DNA of 64,000 bases from Zymobacter palmae (GCF_003610015.1 NZ_AP018933.1:1426001-1490000), one strand, 5' to 3'. Positions 36,725 to 46,053 are shown, numbered from the stretch's first letter. The notes: generated by a model not told the origin, from the letters alone. A program made the numbers and translations.

Positions 36725-36764
36725 ATATCACCTCTCTGGCAGCATCAGTGGTTGGGAAGCCCAT

Positions 36765-36795
36765 GCGTATACGCTACGACAGGCAGCGTATACGC
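36765..36795. promoter_or_regulatory. Paired palindromic operators between PhzF gene and MocR regulator
   Basis: The 10-bp palindrome GCGTATACGC occurs twice, at 36765-36774 and 36786-36795. Their centres are 21 bases apart, two helical turns, so a dimeric regulator could bind both on one face. The location, 41 bases upstream of the PhzF start and in front of a MocR gene, suits a MocR operator. Confidence 0.6.
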
Positions 36796-36960
36796 TTCAC
36801 TTGTTAGGATACAGATACAAAACAGCCCCTTTTCAATGGGTACAGTTGTTTCCTGTCTCTTGCGTCTCCACACTGTCCGTGGCTATGTCTCTGTACCTGC
36901 CCGCCATGAGTGACAGGCAGCTAACAGTGCCGAAGGCGGACAAGGACGAGGAGAAATATC

Positions 36961-38390
36961 GTGTATCTGTACGAAACCATTGCCGATACGCTGGAGCGCT
37001 CAATCGAGCGCGGTCAGCTGCCGGCAGGTACGCGGCTGGCTTCTATTCGGACTATGCGCGTACCCATGGTGTCAGCCTCAATTCGGTGAAATCCGCTTAT
37101 CAGTTGCTAGAAGACAAAGGGTTGATCACGGCACGCACTCGCTCGGGCTACTTCGTCTGCGATAGTTTGCCCGCTTTGCAGCACCGTTCACCGGTAGGCG
37201 CCATCACCGATCATCAGCAGGCCTTCATTCATTTTCGTTCTGAGGCTGACCGACTGTTGGCCGCGTTGTTGGATAAGCGGCAACGGGGGACCTGCATTGA
37301 TCTGGCGCTGGCTTGTCCCGTGGGGGAAAAGTTCTATCCCACTCAGCGCCTGAAAACGATTATGACGAAGCTGCTGCGCGAATCGGATGTGCTCTCGCGC
37401 TATGCACTGCCGCCGGGGTCGCTTACGTTGCGCACCCAGATTGCTCGGCGCGGGCTACAACTGGGTATGGCGCTTGATGCGGAGCGCATCCTGTTGACGC
37501 ACGGTGCCATGGAGGCGCTGAGCCTGGCCGTTCAGGCGGCTACTCAACCTGGTGATGCCATTGGCATCGAAACCCCCACGTTTTATTCACTGTATCCGCT
37601 GCTGGAGAGTCTTGGACGACGCATCGTCAGCCTGCCAACCCATCCTCAGCATGGGCTATGCCTTGATACGCTGCCGTCGATCATTGAGCAGCAGGCGCTC
37701 AAGGCCATCATCACCATCCCGACTGGTCACAACCCCTTGGGCTTTACGATGCCTGTGTCTGCCCGTCGTCATCTGGTCGAAATGGCGCACCGTTATCAGC
37801 TCGCCATTATTGAAGATGCTCTTTATGCCGAGCTGCAGTTGGGGGACCAGCAGGTTCCCAACATTAAGGCGTTTGATAGAGAAGGTTGGGTAATGGTGTG
37901 CGCAAGCTATGGCAAGACGCTTGCGCCAGACTTTCGGATTGGTTGGCTGGACGCGGGGCGCTTCACACATCAGGCCCAGCAGCTCAAGTTCGCAACGACC
38001 GTAGCGGAACCGCTGTCGATATCGGAAACGGTGGGCATTTTTCTCGAAAACGGGGGCTATGATGCCCACTTGCGTCAGCTTCGGCGGCGCTATGATCGAC
38101 AGGTTGCCATGCTGCGGGCACTGATTGCGGATAGCTTTCCGGTAGGCACGCGGGTCAGCCAGCCACAAGCCGGGTTTATTCTCTGGATAGAGCTTCCCGA
38201 GGGCATAGATGCGCTGATGCTGTGTGAAGCAGCACTGATAGAAGATATTCTGTGCATGCCGGGCGCGCTCTGTGCCCGCAATCCTTCGTTCAATCACTGT
38301 CTGCGCATGGCCGCCTGCTTCGAGATAACGAACACTTATCAGAACAGCGTGCGAAGGCTAGGAGCGCTGGCCGCCGCCCAGCTGATATGA
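36961..38390 (+). pseudogene. MocR-family PLP-binding regulator, interrupted by a frameshift
   Basis: The gene should start at GTG 36961, preceded by GAGGAGAA. The first 30 codons encode the beginning of a GntR-type winged helix (LYETIADTLERSIERGQLPA, RLASIR). At 37051-37053 the frame breaks: one base appears to be missing, since the other frame resumes exactly with YARTHGVSLNSVKSAYQLLEDKG and continues to 38390. The C-terminal aminotransferase-like domain is complete, including IPTGHNPLGFTM and SYGKTLAPDFRIGWL (the PLP lysine). A longer apparent frame from 36579 is an accident of the shifted frame. Either a recent mutation or a sequencing error. Confidence 0.75.
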
Positions 38391-38569
38391 ATAAAGCCGT
38401 TCGCTATTGCAAGGGCCGGGGTTCAGGGCAGTAGGGCTTTTGATACGGCGTGCACTTCTGCAAGGCATGGTGTTATTGGTCATGCGTCCCCCTCTCCGAA
38501 GGATGGGCATCCTTACATGGCATCAATGCTGTTGACATGGGCAAGATTATATATTGTCATAGGACTATC

Positions 38570-39880
38570 ATGATATCAGGTAAAACCGCTGGTGAAATAT
38601 TCGAGCAGATCCGACTCGCCGTCCAATCGGGTGCGCTTCACGCAAACGATACGCTGCCACCGGTAAGAGAGCTGGCCACTACGCTTGACGTAAACCGGAA
38701 CACCGTGGCACTGGCCTATAAGCGGCTGGTTGCGGCAGGCATCGCGGAATCCAAAGGGCGCAACGGCACCGTCATTCGCTCAATCGCGCACGATGCCCCA
38801 CAGGAAGGAACGCCACCGGGGCTGGCGCTGACCGATCTAGCAGGGGGTAACCCTTCGACATCGCTGCTGCCTGATATTCGAAAAGTGCTAGGGCGCGTCA
38901 GCGCGACACCTCGCTTGTATGGCGAGCCTCCCGTAGAAGCCGCCCTAGAAGAATATGGTCGGGCATGGTTAGGGCAGGATATTGATACTGGTTTTGCCTT
39001 GACGCTTAGTAATGGCGCTGTGGACGGCGTTGAACGGATTCTTTCCAGCCATCTCATCAAGGGCGATCGGGTGGCGGTGGAAGACCCCTGCTTTCTGAGC
39101 AGCATCAATACGCTCAAGAACAATCGTTTGGTTCCCGTGGCGGTGCCCATGGACGAAGAAGGGATGTGCGCTGATGCTTTATCTGGCGCGCTGGCTCGGG
39201 GCGTTCAGGCCATCATCATCACGCCGAGAGCGCACAACCCGACAGGATGGAGCTTGAGTGCTGCACGTGCGGAGCACATTCGTGCGCTGCTGGCGCAGTA
39301 CCCGCAGGTGTTGGTCATCATCGACGATCATTTTTCGCTGCTTTCGGACAACCCATATCAGCATGTTATTCCGCAGGAAACCCAACGCTGGGCGTTGATT
39401 CGTTCGACGTCCAAATTCCTCGGGCCAGACATGCGACTGGCCTTCATTGCTAGTGACACCGATACCGCCCAGCGATTAGCGCTGCGATTGAATGCAGGTA
39501 GCAGCTGGGTAAGCCACATTCTGCAGGATATCGTGCTGGCAAGCCTGCAAGCGGACAACTTCGATGCCACCATTGCATCCACTCGCGAAACGTACCGCAT
39601 GCGGCGCGAGACGCTGGTGAATCTGCTCAAGGCAGACGGCATTCCATTGTCCGAGAGCCATGATGGGCTGAATATCTGGGTACCATTGCCTAGAGAGAGC
39701 ACGCCCGTTGTGATGGCGCTGGCCAAGTACGGTTGGCTGGTACGCGAAGGCGAAATCTTTGCCTTAAAGCAGGTATCCCACGGCATACGCATTACCGTAT
39801 CGGATATGTCGGGAGCCGACGCCACGACCTTTACGAAGAAGTTAGCCCAACTGCTGGCACCTTATTTTCACTCGTCATGA
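38570..39880 (+). CDS. ptsJ: PtsJ-type MocR regulator with aminotransferase domain
   Basis: A 436-residue protein closely similar to E. coli PtsJ (430). The N-terminal GntR winged helix (1-70) begins MISGKTAGEIFEQIR and has TLPPVRELATTLDVNRNTVALAYKRL-type sequence. The fold-type I aminotransferase domain follows, with TPRAHNPTGWSLSAAR, VIIDDHFSLLSDNPY and STSKFLGPDMRL (PLP lysine region). PtsJ in Salmonella represses the pyridoxal kinase gene pdxK and binds PLP. I start at ATG 38570 with AGGA upstream; an earlier frame from 38450 is unrelated to the family. Confidence 0.88.
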   Translation: MISGKTAGEIFEQIRLAVQSGALHANDTLPPVRELATTLDVNRNTVALAYKRLVAAGIAESKGRNGTVIRSIAHDAPQEGTPPGLALTDLAGGNPSTSLLPDIRKVLGRVSATPRLYGEPPVEAALEEYGRAWLGQDIDTGFALTLSNGAVDGVERILSSHLIKGDRVAVEDPCFLSSINTLKNNRLVPVAVPMDEEGMCADALSGALARGVQAIIITPRAHNPTGWSLSAARAEHIRALLAQYPQVLVIIDDHFSLLSDNPYQHVIPQETQRWALIRSTSKFLGPDMRLAFIASDTDTAQRLALRLNAGSSWVSHILQDIVLASLQADNFDATIASTRETYRMRRETLVNLLKADGIPLSESHDGLNIWVPLPRESTPVVMALAKYGWLVREGEIFALKQVSHGIRITVSDMSGADATTFTKKLAQLLAPYFHSS

Positions 39881-39931
39881 GTGTTTGACCCTGCTTCGGC
39901 AGAGAATACGAACAGATAAAGAGGATCCCCT

Positions 39932-40657
39932 ATGCGTCTACATTTCGTCATTCATGAAGCTTTTGAAGCACCGGGGGCCTACGCGCTCTGGGCAGAGCAG
40001 CGTCATCACTGCGTCAGCCATTCGCGCGTCTATCTGAACGAACCTTTGCCGACGGCCGTGAACGATATCGACATGCTGGTCGTTATGGGAGGTCCACAGT
40101 GTCCCGCAACAACGATGGCTGAATGCGCACATTTCGACGCGCAGGCTGAACAGGCGTTGATTGCCAAAGCCGTTCAGGCAGGCAAGATCGTTCTTGGCAT
40201 CTGCTTGGGGTCACAGTTGATCGGAGAAGCACTGGGTGCCGCCTTCGATCATAGCCCCGAAAAGGAAATCGGTAAGTTCCCGATCGTATTGACCGAGGCT
40301 GGACAGGCGCATGAGCTGTTCGCCCATTTTGGCAGCCCATTGAATGTGGGGCACTGGCATGGCGATATGCCTGGCCTGACCCCAGACGCCGAGCTGATCG
40401 CCTACAGCGAAGGCTGCCCACGCCAGATCGTGGCCTACAGTGATCGCGTCTTCGGTTTTCAATGCCATATGGAACTGACACCGGATGTTGTCGAATTACT
40501 GATCACGCATTCGGAAGAAGAACTGCGTCTTGCAGAGACTCACCGCTTCATTGAAACGCCCGCACAGTTGCGCGCCCACGACTACAGCGACATGAACCAG
40601 AAGCTGTACACCTTCTTGGACAAGCTTGCTGCTCGCTGCGACAAGTCGGCGATTTAA
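39932..40657 (+). CDS. Class I glutamine amidotransferase-like protein
   Basis: A 241-residue single-domain GATase1 protein (GuaA-N-like/YfeJ type). The triad is Cys91 in GICLGSQ, His179 and Glu181 in GFQCHMELTP. No synthetase domain is attached, and the partner, if any, is not adjacent. It follows ptsJ by 51 bases in the same direction with its own ribosome site (AGAGGA), so the two may be co-transcribed. The amide acceptor is unknown. Confidence 0.85.
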   Translation: MRLHFVIHEAFEAPGAYALWAEQRHHCVSHSRVYLNEPLPTAVNDIDMLVVMGGPQCPATTMAECAHFDAQAEQALIAKAVQAGKIVLGICLGSQLIGEALGAAFDHSPEKEIGKFPIVLTEAGQAHELFAHFGSPLNVGHWHGDMPGLTPDAELIAYSEGCPRQIVAYSDRVFGFQCHMELTPDVVELLITHSEEELRLAETHRFIETPAQLRAHDYSDMNQKLYTFLDKLAARCDKSAI

Positions 40658-40678
40658 TTAATCCGCAGCTCTTATTCA

Positions 40679-40723
40679 TTCGACCTGCTAGACCGCCTAA
40701 TAAAGGCTGTTAGGCAGGTCGAA
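40679..40723 (+). terminator. Hairpin after glutamine amidotransferase gene
   Basis: TTCGACCTGC (40679-40688) pairs perfectly with GCAGGTCGAA (40714-40723), and an inner GCCT/AGGC extends it. No T-run follows. The region 40724-41019 contains no recognisable gene. Confidence 0.5.
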
Positions 40724-41019
40724 AAGAAAATAGAGGCCGTATCTTCGTCAAGCCCCGTTCAGGACACACTCGCGGCCACATCACCGCGCCAACCAAGCAC
40801 GTCATCATTCTTCTTACTCGTTCTGGGCGGTAGTCACTGCATCAGAAACGCTCCTGCACCACGGCATAAGTGATCGACGGCGCATTCTTTCTAATGGCCA
40901 TTTCAATGATCACGTTTCGTTCAGCTCGTCCAAGGCAATAATGGCGTTTTATCAGCCTACCAGTAGGCAGCATCAGGCTCGGGATGGCTGAAAAGGACAA
41001 TGATGAGAAGGAATCAAGA

Positions 41020-41067
41020 TGAGAAAATGCCTTTCTGCCTGCTTTGCGATAAACACCAGAAAGGCAT
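41020..41067 (-). terminator. Terminator of the transporter/aldolase operon (minus strand)
   Basis: ATGCCTTTCTG (41027-41037) is the exact inverse of CAGAAAGGCAT (41057-41067). Read on the minus strand, the stem is followed by TTTTCTC. It lies about 75 bases after the transporter's stop. Confidence 0.65.
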
Positions 41068-41140
41068 CTTGATGAACGAGCCAGCTAGCTGCGCTGCAGC
41101 GTGTTATTCAAGGCTATCGTTTTTGTCACACGGCAAAACA

Positions 41141-42088
41141 TCAGCCAAACATGCAAAAGTGAATGATAGAACGCACGGCAATACCCATAGCAATGCCGGG
41201 CAACGCGTAGCGCATCAAGCGCGCGAAGCGATGCGATATTGCTAAGAATATGCCCATACCTGCTAAATCGAATGTTTGAATGAGCAGCCCGGCCGACGCA
41301 TTCAGCTGGGCCACGCTGATCCTTCCATTGTGCACCATTTCGCTGATAACACTGAAATAGGCGGTACCGCCGGCAAGGCATTTGGTAAAGGCGGGCAAAA
41401 TATAGCTGTCCGGCAGTGATAAGCGGCGAAGTAGGGGAGATGCAGCCCATTCAATGAGGCTGACCAAGCCTGCGGCCTGCAGAAGGCCTACTATCACCAG
41501 CGAGATTGTCAGCATCGGAATGGCAGCAAACGACATCCTGATGGCATCGCGTCCCGCATCACTGATAACAGTGATCACGCTTTTGGGTCTGACATTGTCG
41601 TAGGGAAGCGACAGTTTTTCTGCATCTTGATCGTGTATTCGCTGGGTCGACAGATGACGTCCGCAGAGATACCAAGTGAACGACGATGCCACAACGCCGC
41701 CAATGAACGAGGCGATCATCGCCACTCCCCAGTTCAGCCCAAAGGGTACTAAAGCCAGGAAGACGTTGCCTTGTCCCATCGCCATCAGCATGGCCAGTGT
41801 GGCCGCCATACTGCGATCCGAAGTACCTTTCTTTTCCATCAGCGTCAGCGTGGCCAAGGGCGCCGCGAAACTGATGAAGGACATCTGGATCGCCGCAAAG
41901 GCGGCCATGCCAGTGATGCCGAATGGCGCCAGTACCGGCGTGATTTTGGTGATGATCCAGCCGATAACGCCTTTTTCTTCCAGATAGCTCATTACCACGA
42001 GCATGACGACCATGATGGGAATCAAGGTATAGAGCGCAATGTCCACAGATGCTTTTCCTGCCGACATCATTATGCCGATCACATCCAC
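41141..42088 (-). CDS. Nucleoside-recognition (Gate) domain membrane protein
   Basis: A membrane protein of about 315 residues with two Gate domains (nucleoside-recognition type), related to YjiG/YjiH and SpmA/SpmB. Typical stretches: LYTLIPIMVVMLVVMSYLEE, GITGMAAFAAIQMSFISFAAP and LPAFTKCLAGGTAYFSV. I suggest GTG 42088, ten bases after GGGAG; an ATG at 42070 is an alternative. A frame from 42175 would include a large hairpin and has no family character. It follows the DapA-like aldolase gene and probably transports that enzyme's substrate or product (inference). Confidence 0.75.
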   Translation of the reverse strand: MDVIGIMMSAGKASVDIALYTLIPIMVVMLVVMSYLEEKGVIGWIITKITPVLAPFGITGMAAFAAIQMSFISFAAPLATLTLMEKKGTSDRSMAATLAMLMAMGQGNVFLALVPFGLNWGVAMIASFIGGVVASSFTWYLCGRHLSTQRIHDQDAEKLSLPYDNVRPKSVITVISDAGRDAIRMSFAAIPMLTISLVIVGLLQAAGLVSLIEWAASPLLRRLSLPDSYILPAFTKCLAGGTAYFSVISEMVHNGRISVAQLNASAGLLIQTFDLAGMGIFLAISHRFARLMRYALPGIAMGIAVRSIIHFCMFG

Positions 42089-42127
42089 CGTTGAACTACT
42101 CCCGTTTGTTATTGTGTTGATTGAATG

Positions 42128-42167
42128 ATTATTCGGGCCTCTTTCCGACAGCAGCGGCCCGAATAAT
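42128..42167 (-). promoter_or_regulatory. 12-bp hairpin between aldolase and transporter genes
   Basis: ATTATTCGGGCC (42128-42139) is the exact inverse of GGCCCGAATAAT (42156-42167), with a 16-base loop. It lies between the two genes of the operon with no strong T-run, so it may be an attenuator or an mRNA-stabilising stem. Confidence 0.5.
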
Positions 42168-42208
42168 TCATGCATTAAAGCAGCTTCAGTGACCTAATAC
42201 AGCAGTGG

Positions 42209-43108
42209 TCAGTACAGCAGCGGAATGATGGCTTCCAGCTGTGCTGCCGCAGGCGCATCCAGCGGGCGCAATGGTAGCGGTAGGTTGTCTACAGCTGTCA
42301 GCCCCAGCATGCTAGCAAGTGTTGCCGTGACGCGAAGATCACCGTACTGCTCGAAAAGCGACCAAAGCGGTGCCAATGTCTCCGAAGCGGCCGTCAACTG
42401 TTCATGCTGGCCTGACCGTGCCATTTCCACCATATCCTGACACATGCGCGGGAAAAGGCCGCCTAACACCGAAAACCAGACATCGCAGCCCCCATTCAGG
42501 CCCGGAGCGACGCGGATGTCATGACTGATGCCGATCGCCACGTGATCTGGGATAAGCTGACGGAGGCGGGCAATACGCTCAGTTGCTAGTCGTTCATCAG
42601 CAGGAATGCTGGGAACGCCCGGCAGCTTGATGGCAGCAACGTTAGGCAACTGTGCAAGGCGGGTATGCAACTCGTCACTGAACACGAACTGCGTTGTGGA
42701 CGGCGTATCGTAGATGCACAGCGGTACCGAAATGTTGGCGCAGACGGTCTTGTACAACGCCCAAACTTCCTCTTCACGAAGTTTCTGGTATGAGACCGGC
42801 GCCAGCAGCAGCGCCTTTGCGCCTACTTTCTGCGCATCTTCAGCCAGCTCAAGCACCTGGCGAGTACGAACGGCTCCAATGCTGGTGATCAACGGAACAC
42901 CGTCAGCGGCATCGACCGCTAGTTCCAACACGCGCTTGCGTTCTTCGCGCGACAGATAGGCATAGTTGCCCGTTGATCCCATTACCCCCATAGAATCGAC
43001 CTTGGCGTTAGCCAGCCGCTGAATCAGCTTCGAAAAAGAGGATTCATCAATGCGTTGCTCATTCATAGGCGTTAGCACGAACGAGCTCAGACCGGTGAAG
43101 ATGGACAT
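42209..43108 (-). CDS. DapA-family class I aldolase of unknown substrate
   Basis: A 299-residue (beta/alpha)8 protein of the dihydrodipicolinate synthase / N-acetylneuraminate lyase superfamily. The Schiff-base lysine is Lys161 in AAIKLPG, and the catalytic tyrosine Tyr133 is in IYDTPS. The carboxylate-binding loop is GSTGNY (44-49), where DapA has GTTGE. The Gly-Asn-Tyr variant and the coupling to a Gate-domain transporter argue for a catabolic aldolase or lyase rather than lysine synthesis. AAGGAG precedes ATG 43108. A 24-bp palindrome lies 36 bases upstream. Confidence 0.85.
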   Translation of the reverse strand: MSIFTGLSSFVLTPMNEQRIDESSFSKLIQRLANAKVDSMGVMGSTGNYAYLSREERKRVLELAVDAADGVPLITSIGAVRTRQVLELAEDAQKVGAKALLLAPVSYQKLREEEVWALYKTVCANISVPLCIYDTPSTTQFVFSDELHTRLAQLPNVAAIKLPGVPSIPADERLATERIARLRQLIPDHVAIGISHDIRVAPGLNGGCDVWFSVLGGLFPRMCQDMVEMARSGQHEQLTAASETLAPLWSLFEQYGDLRVTATLASMLGLTAVDNLPLPLRPLDAPAAAQLEAIIPLLY

Positions 43109-43143
43109 GTGAAGAAAACTCCTTAAATTTCCTGTTTCATATT

Positions 43144-43167
43144 AATCTTTGTCATATGACAAAGATT
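43144..43167. promoter_or_regulatory. 24-bp perfect palindrome upstream of aldolase gene
   Basis: The sequence from 43144 to 43167 is a perfect palindrome with core CTTTGTCATATGACAAAG. TTGTC-N4-GACAA half-sites resemble operators of GntR (FadR/FCD) regulators of carboxylic-acid catabolism; that assignment is inference. It should control the aldolase-transporter operon. Confidence 0.65.
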
Positions 43168-43257
43168 GGGCCAAACGAGTGTAGCACCGAGCCGGATTGG
43201 AAATAAAGGCTAGCGATGGTGAAAAAACGCTTGGTACCGGAGAATTGCCTATGTTCG

Positions 43258-43273
43258 CATAATATATATTATG
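43258..43273. promoter_or_regulatory. 16-bp AT-rich palindrome near the left edge of the island
   Basis: CATAATATATATTATG is a perfect palindrome, about 150 bases upstream of the aldolase gene and at the apparent left edge of the acquired region. It could be a promoter element or operator. Confidence 0.4.
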
Positions 43274-43287
43274 TTAAATACAAGATA

Positions 43288-43545
43288 TTGGCGGAACGAT
43301 TTGAAGCGATTCTGGCTTTGTTGGACGGTTACGCCATCTGGCTCTAAAGCGACCGTCAAGCCGACAACCTGGTCGCCCGAATCGGCAAAGCTGAAACGGC
43401 ACATTTTCCGCACATCGATTCGCCTATTCGTGACCAGTACCTGCGGTTGCTGAAGCATTACCTGTCTTGGTGCATCACCCGTTACATTCCGCACCCACGT
43501 CAGAACTCAACCACTCCGGCTAACATCGAAGTCGTAAAAAGCTGA
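43288..43545 (+). pseudogene. Gene remnant with an internal stop (island left side)
   Basis: One plus-strand frame reads AERFEAILALLDGYAIWL, TAA, then SDRQADNLVARIGKAE, HIDSPIRDQYLRLLKHYLSW and ends with TGA at 43543. The composition looks coding, but there is no start and one internal stop, so I take it as the tail of a broken gene. The family is not recognised. Confidence 0.3.
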
Positions 43546-43798
43546 GCGATCTTGAGAGTCGGACAAGGAGCACGATAGTGTCGATGTACAGACCAGCAGT
43601 TGATACAACTTTTTCCGAATGTGCGGGGAGCAGATCACCAGACAAGGTAGCTTTCAACTGGGGGCCATCTTGAATGTGGAATGCTGCGGGGTCAAACACC
43701 GACGACCATAATTCCCTAATACCCTCTGCGAGTTCGGGCAATGCTTTACCAACTCGGCATCCCTTTGTGACCTTCGGTGGGTACGGCCGAACTCGCAT
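43507..43798 (-). pseudogene. Gene remnant on the minus strand, frameshifted
   Basis: The frame reads KALPELAEGIRELWSSVFD, PAAFHIQDGPQLKATL, then HSEKVVSTAGLYIDTIVL and shifts by one near 43560, continuing as LKIAQLFTTSMLAGVVEF and a stop at 43507. The sequence looks protein-coding but is truncated at the N-terminus. It overlaps the other remnant by about 40 bases, so one of the two readings may be false. The region 43799-44160 shows nothing further. Confidence 0.35.
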
Positions 43799-44160
43799 CG
43801 TCTACTATCTTGGTCGTGGAGAAGCCTATCAGTTGACATGAGACATCGGCGCCGACCCGCAGCCGGTGGGGATTACTCATAGGAAGCGGCAGTGGCCAGT
43901 GCGTAGTAGCGCGGTATTGCCCCCGTGCTCACGGATTGAATCATGGATTAAAAGATGGCATTTTGCCTTGGTGATGTTAGGTTTTGTACGAAAAGGTCTT
44001 TTGGTACGCTGATCGCACGCACACATTACGAGCTTCCTGAAATGCCACTCTGTCTCGTGTTATTGACGTTGCCCAACACACCTCTGGCCTCGCACTGTTT
44101 GATACGCGGGGCAATGGCACGAGGGCACACAACCTTTAATCCAATCGGTAGTGCAATAGT

Positions 44161-45597
44161 ATGAAAAAGAATCATTTGCTGCTCGTTGACACGCTCACGA
44201 AGGAGATGGCCGAGGGGAATCTCGCGATTTTCGCGGGCGCCGGCTTTTCGCAGGGCGCTGGCTTTGTAAACTGGAAAACGCTGCTCAAGCCCATTGCCGA
44301 TGAGCTGGATCTGGACATCGACAAAGAAACGGATCTGGTTGCGTTGGCGCAGTACCATTCAAACGCTAATGGGGCCAACCGCTCTAAGCTTGATCAGATG
44401 CTGGTGACTGAATTTTCAACAAAAGTAAAAGTTACAGATAACCACAGGATCTTGGCCAGGTTGCCGATCCAGACCTACTGGACAACTAACTACGACAAGC
44501 TGATTGAGACGGCCCTTGAGGAAAACGAAAAGATCGCTGACGTCAAACACACGGTCAAGCAACTGGCTACGACCAAGCCCAAACGCGATGCTGTCGTGTA
44601 CAAAATGCACGGTGACGTCGAACACGCTTCAGAGGCAGTGCTGATCCGCGACGACTACGAGTGTTATCACGTGAAGATGCAGCCGTATATCACTGCGCTC
44701 AGTGGCGATCTGGTTTCCAAGACCTTTCTGTTTCTGGGCTTTAGCTTTACCGATCCGAACTTGGACTACATCCTGAGCCGGGTACGCGTCCAATACGCCA
44801 AGCACCAGCGCCAGCACTACTGCATCTTGCGCAACGTCAGCCAGGGGAAGGATGAAGATCAGTCCGATTTCGAGTACCGCCTTCGAAAGGAAGACTTGTT
44901 CAAACAGGAGCTTCTTCGCTTCGGGATCAAAGCAGTTTACGTCGATGATTTCAAGGAGATCACGGCGATCCTAGAAGAAATTGAACATCGCCACAAACGC
45001 AAAACCATTTTCATCTCCGGGGCGGCTCATGACTACAGCCCTTGGTCACAGAGCGAATCCGAACATTTCGTTCACCACCTCAGTAAAAAGATCAGTGAGG
45101 CTGAGTTCCGAGTTATTTCAGGCTTTGGTTTGGGTATCGGCAGCGCAGTGATTTCAGGCGTCATTGAGCAGACCATCATGAGCGGCCATCGACTGGACAG
45201 CGACCAACTGATCCTCAGGCCGTTCCCGCAAAGCCAATCGGGCGATCGACCCTTAAAGGAGCTGTGGACGGAATACCGGCGCGACATGTTGGCCCATGCA
45301 GGCATTGCTATCTTCCTCTTCGGAAACAAGGTCCGCCCGGGCTGCGGTGAAGTAGTGCCTTCAAATGGCATGCGTGAAGAGTTCGATCTGGCCGTCGCTG
45401 CTGGCGTTTTCGTTATTCCCATAGGTATCACCGGCTCGATCTCGGCAGAGCTCTGGAAAGAGGTCATCAATTCCTATGACGAAACGAAATACGAACATGG
45501 TAAAGAAATCACCCCCCTGCTGCAGGAATTGGGCACCGAGGGTACCGACCTTGATCGTGCACGCAACGTGATCCTGCGCCTGCTGGAACTCATTTAA
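44161..45597 (+). CDS. thsA: ThsA, Thoeris effector with SIR2 and SLOG domains
   Basis: A 478-residue protein matching Thoeris ThsA in length (476 in Bacillus cereus) and layout. The N-terminal SIR2-like NADase domain (1-270) has GAGFS (26-30), the catalytic Asn110 in TTNYDKL and His150 in KMHGD. The C-terminal SLOG domain (about 282-478) begins KTIFISGAAH and has GFGLGIGSAV (321-330) and the ligand-binding tyrosine-arginine region around EYRRDM (371-376). In known systems, cyclic ADP-ribose made by ThsB binds SLOG and switches on NAD+ depletion, aborting infection. It is followed after 12 bases by thsB. Confidence 0.92.
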   Translation: MKKNHLLLVDTLTKEMAEGNLAIFAGAGFSQGAGFVNWKTLLKPIADELDLDIDKETDLVALAQYHSNANGANRSKLDQMLVTEFSTKVKVTDNHRILARLPIQTYWTTNYDKLIETALEENEKIADVKHTVKQLATTKPKRDAVVYKMHGDVEHASEAVLIRDDYECYHVKMQPYITALSGDLVSKTFLFLGFSFTDPNLDYILSRVRVQYAKHQRQHYCILRNVSQGKDEDQSDFEYRLRKEDLFKQELLRFGIKAVYVDDFKEITAILEEIEHRHKRKTIFISGAAHDYSPWSQSESEHFVHHLSKKISEAEFRVISGFGLGIGSAVISGVIEQTIMSGHRLDSDQLILRPFPQSQSGDRPLKELWTEYRRDMLAHAGIAIFLFGNKVRPGCGEVVPSNGMREEFDLAVAAGVFVIPIGITGSISAELWKEVINSYDETKYEHGKEITPLLQELGTEGTDLDRARNVILRLLELI

Positions 45598-45609
45598 AGG
45601 ACGAATATC

Positions 45610-46053
45610 ATGGCAAGAAAGGTGTTTTTCAGCTTCCAGTATGAGGATGTTCAGCGCGCAATGAACGTGCGTAACAGCAATGTTATCGCTTCAGGCCAGA
45701 TGGGTGGTTTCATAGATAAGGCTGACTTTGAAGAAGTTGAACGTCAAGGCGATGCGGCCATCAAGAAATGGATCAATGACCAGCTGCATGGCACCAGCGT
45801 GACTGTCGTTCTTGTAGGGGCAACTACCGACAAGAGCAAATGGGTGAAGTATGAAATCGAGCAAAGCGTTGCCCGGGGCAATGGCATCCTGACCGTCGAC
45901 ATCAGCAAAATCGCCAACCTGCAAGGCGATACGACAAACTGCTGCAGTTTGCGTGTTTCAGGCGCGTCTCACTATCTGTGGAACACTAATAACGGCCGTG
46001 AAAACCTCGGAAAGTGGATCGAAGCAGCCGCAAAGGCCGCTGGCAAACCGTAA
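45610..46053 (+). CDS. thsB: ThsB, TIR-like (DUF1863) sensor of Thoeris
   Basis: A 147-residue protein of the DUF1863 TIR-like type. It begins MARKVFFSFQYEDVQ, like characterised ThsB. SVTVVLVG and KWVKYEIEQS follow, with Glu82 in the position of the catalytic glutamate. It should sense phage and make the cyclic ADP-ribose signal for ThsA. AAGGAC precedes ATG 45610. It is somewhat shorter than the 190-residue Bacillus protein, lacking much of the C-terminus. Confidence 0.9.
   Translation: MARKVFFSFQYEDVQRAMNVRNSNVIASGQMGGFIDKADFEEVERQGDAAIKKWINDQLHGTSVTVVLVGATTDKSKWVKYEIEQSVARGNGILTVDISKIANLQGDTTNCCSLRVSGASHYLWNTNNGRENLGKWIEAAAKAAGKP

Noticed and set aside
36579-36960. Extended N-terminus of the MocR regulator
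   Set aside because: It overlaps the divergent PhzF gene and the operators, and the real GntR helix lies in another frame.
41000-41245. 81-residue plus-strand frame
   Set aside because: It covers the minus-strand terminator and the end of the transporter gene; nothing supports expression.
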